Assembly: GCF_010389155.1 (NCBI RefSeq)
Contig: NC_057769.1
Span: 1,488,001 to 1,552,000, forward strand
Source: Erigeron canadensis
Lineage: Eukaryota; Streptophyta; Magnoliopsida; Asterales; Asteraceae
Length of the DNA: 64,000 nt
Direction: 5' to 3'
Shown here: positions 62,333 to 64,000 of the stretch, one piece after another
Position numbering within the stretch: position 1 is the first letter of the stretch
Layout of the letters: every line of letters begins with the position of its first letter
Position numbers and translations under genes: made by a program
The notes under the pieces: model-generated
What the model was told of the DNA's origin: nothing
Databases searched by the model: none
Seen by the model: the letters and a program-made list of their open reading frames with translations, nothing else

Positions 62333-64000
62333 ATGTCTGGATATCCTCATCAAAACCCCTCAGGCTACGGTGCACCCGCACCTAACCCTTACGGTGCACC
62401 CGCACAACCCTACGGTGCTCCAGCCCAACCTTACGGTGCACCCGCACAACCCTACGGTGCTCCAGCCCAACCTTACGGTGCACCCGCAGCAAGTCCTTAC
62501 GGTGCACCCGCACAACCTTACGGTGCACCCGCACCACAGGGAACTAAACCACCAAAAGACCAAAGCAACAAACCTTCATCATCTCCTTACGGTGCTCCTC
62601 CGCCTTCCGGCCCCGGTGGATACCCGGCGGCGGCGGGTTACGGAAGTCCGTTTGCGGCGTTGGTGCCGTCGACGTTTCCCCCTGGCACGGATCCGAACGT
62701 GGTGGCGTGTTTTCAGGCGGCGGATCATGACGGCAGCGGTGTGATTGATGATAAGGAATTGCAGAGAGCTTTGTCTAGTTATAATCAGACTTTCAGTATC
62801 CGTACTGTTCATCTTCTCATGTATCTCTTCACCAACACAAACACCAGAAAAATCGGTATGCATTTATACTCCGTATATATTTATTTTTGTATCTAGAGTG
62901 GAATTCAATTTTTTATTTTTATTTAGGATTTTTAAGATTGATTTTGGGGAGGAAAATTATGATGACGTGTCAGACGCTGGGGATTGCCAAATGTCATTTT
63001 AAAAAATATACATATATATATATATTTTTTGGAATTTGATATTTTGATGTTGAAGGAAAGCGCGTACGGATAGTGATTTTGGTGGGGTAGGATTTGTTAT
63101 AGTGTGGGCCAGTATTAGATGAACCACTTCACTACAAAAGCGTGTAAGATGGTGACATGTGTATATTGTGGGGCCATGATCATCCAATAGCTAAATATCT
63201 GAACTTTTTGGATATTTTTTTATGAATAAAATTGTGATTAGATTATTAATTAGTATTTTAGAATGTTAACTTTGATCCATTTTGAATTGCTATTAAACTT
63301 ACACTGAGTATACACACTGTGTTCATCAAGTCCATAGTGCGCGTGGTTCATTAATAATCGGGACACATTGCTAACTTTAGAATCCAAACTGCGGAAATCA
63401 TGAAACGTGAACGGATAAAAGAGAAGTTAGTATATGTTGTAGGCTTATAATGAAGGATATGGTTGAATGTAGGTGCCATTTGTAGTGTACTAAGTTTATC
63501 AGAGGATGATGTTAAAGTATAGATGTGAGCAGTCGTAGTTGTGAAGTTTGTGTCTTTAGGAAAGGCAATTATCCACTGTGAAGTTTGTTTTAGTATGTAT
63601 ATATATGTGTGTGTGTGTGTGTTATGTAATTTTCTCGTGATGGGTAGTTTTTGTACTAATTTGTTGTTGCTCTTGACGATATCAGGACCCAAGGAATTCA
63701 CTCAGGTTTTCTACAGCCTGCAGAACTGGAGGGTGAGTCTCTTAAGTCTTAACTTGTTTCTTTGGCTATTATCATCTTGGTATATATTGCTGATCAGGTT
63801 TCTAATAAACAATGAATATGGATTTCATTTGTGTTTTTCAGGGTAACTTTGAGAAGTTTGATAGAGATCGCAGTGGCAAGATTGATTACAATGAATTAAG
63901 GGAGGCACTTATGAGCCTGGGCTTTGCAGTTTCGCCTGTCGTTTTGGATTTGCTGGTTTCTAAGTTCGACAAGTCTGGTGGAAAGAACAAGGCTATTGAA
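62333..64000 (+). CDS. Penta-EF-hand calcium-binding protein, CML49/50-like (5' part)
   Basis: Exons 62333-62855, 63686-63732 and 63842 to beyond the window end, GT-AG introns, in frame for 243 codons. The N terminus is a Pro/Gly/Tyr-rich tail of repeated PYGAPAQ units (about 19-67), typical of plant PEF proteins in the ALG-2/sorcin family. EF-hand 1 is a full loop, DHDGSGVIDDKE (131-142). The second (TNTNTRKIGPKE, 167-178) lacks the usual Asp at position 1 and is probably weak, as in Arabidopsis homologues. The third, DRDRSGKIDYNE (197-208), is complete. KFDKSGGKNKAIE begins the fourth at the window edge. It is likely a soluble calcium sensor that associates with membranes or partners through the PYGAP tail; the precise role is unknown. 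The missing 3' part should encode roughly 60-80 more residues. Confidence 0.92.
62387..62470 (+). repeat. Exact 42-bp coding minisatellite (two units plus partials)
   Basis: The unit is two 21-mers, CCTTACGGTGCACCCGCACA(A) and CCCTACGGTGCTCCAGCCCA(A), encoding PYGAPAQPYGAPAQ. Copies at 62387-62428 and 62429-62470 are identical, and a further first-half unit starts at 62471 before diverging. Confidence 0.95.
63606..63622. repeat. (TG)n microsatellite in intron 2 region of the penta-EF-hand gene
   Basis: About 8 TG units within the 830-bp first intron (62856-63685). The rest of the intron shows nothing recognisable. Confidence 0.85.

Noticed and set aside
62360..62563. Open frames on the opposite strand and in another frame across the PYGAPAQ repeat
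   Set aside because: They are repeat-driven shadows of the penta-EF-hand coding repeat, not independent genes.

Overview
This is a window of plant nuclear DNA. The genes are intron-rich with GT-AG junctions (one GC-AG), the intergenic DNA is AT-rich, and the protein families are land-plant ones (CKX, KOBITO1, plant INO80, a PYGAP-repeat penta-EF-hand protein). The short TGGGTCA/TGACCC words scattered through many introns, and Au-like SINE remnants, suggest a eudicot, perhaps Asteraceae. That placement is inference only; no organism-specific marker is present.

Layout. (1) 1-5.7 kb: a minus-strand two-exon gene for an Asn/Asp-rich plant protein of unknown function, with a 3.1 kb intron. (2) 5.8-26.5 kb: a gene-poor block of transposon remnants. 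It holds an ACCGGTT-rich repeat, an Au-like SINE, several MITEs (including a family of three copies sitting in TA microsatellites), a foldback element, Helitron-like elements, an LTR-like segment, and the 3' part of a PIF/Harbinger element whose transposase has lost a catalytic Asp. (3) 26.6-29.5 kb (+): an intact five-exon cytokinin dehydrogenase most like CKX1. (4) 30.7-40.8 kb (-): two complete head-to-tail 11-exon KOBITO1/ELD1/ABI8-like genes with nine identical internal exon lengths. (5) 43.6-56.1 kb (+): a complete 23-exon INO80 chromatin-remodelling ATPase, about 1493 aa. (6) 56.1-62.2 kb: intergenic DNA with two Helitron-like elements, a frameshifted RPA/OB-fold fragment and an internal duplication. 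(7) 62.3-64.0 kb (+): the 5' part of a CML49/50-like penta-EF-hand gene, cut by the window end.

The host genes are not an operon or pathway cluster. They are separately transcribed: CKX1 and the nearer KOB1 copy converge on their 3' ends, the KOB1 pair is co-oriented, and the upstream KOB1 copy and INO80 diverge from about 2.8 kb of shared upstream DNA. I rebuilt exon structures by hand from splice sites, reading frame and remembered family sequences. Every complete model closes in frame.

I found no convincing undescribed biological system. The most notable signals are the TA-nested MITE family with palindromic termini, the five-copy short Helitron family, the ACCGGTT array, the KOB1 tandem pair and the GC-AG intron in INO80.
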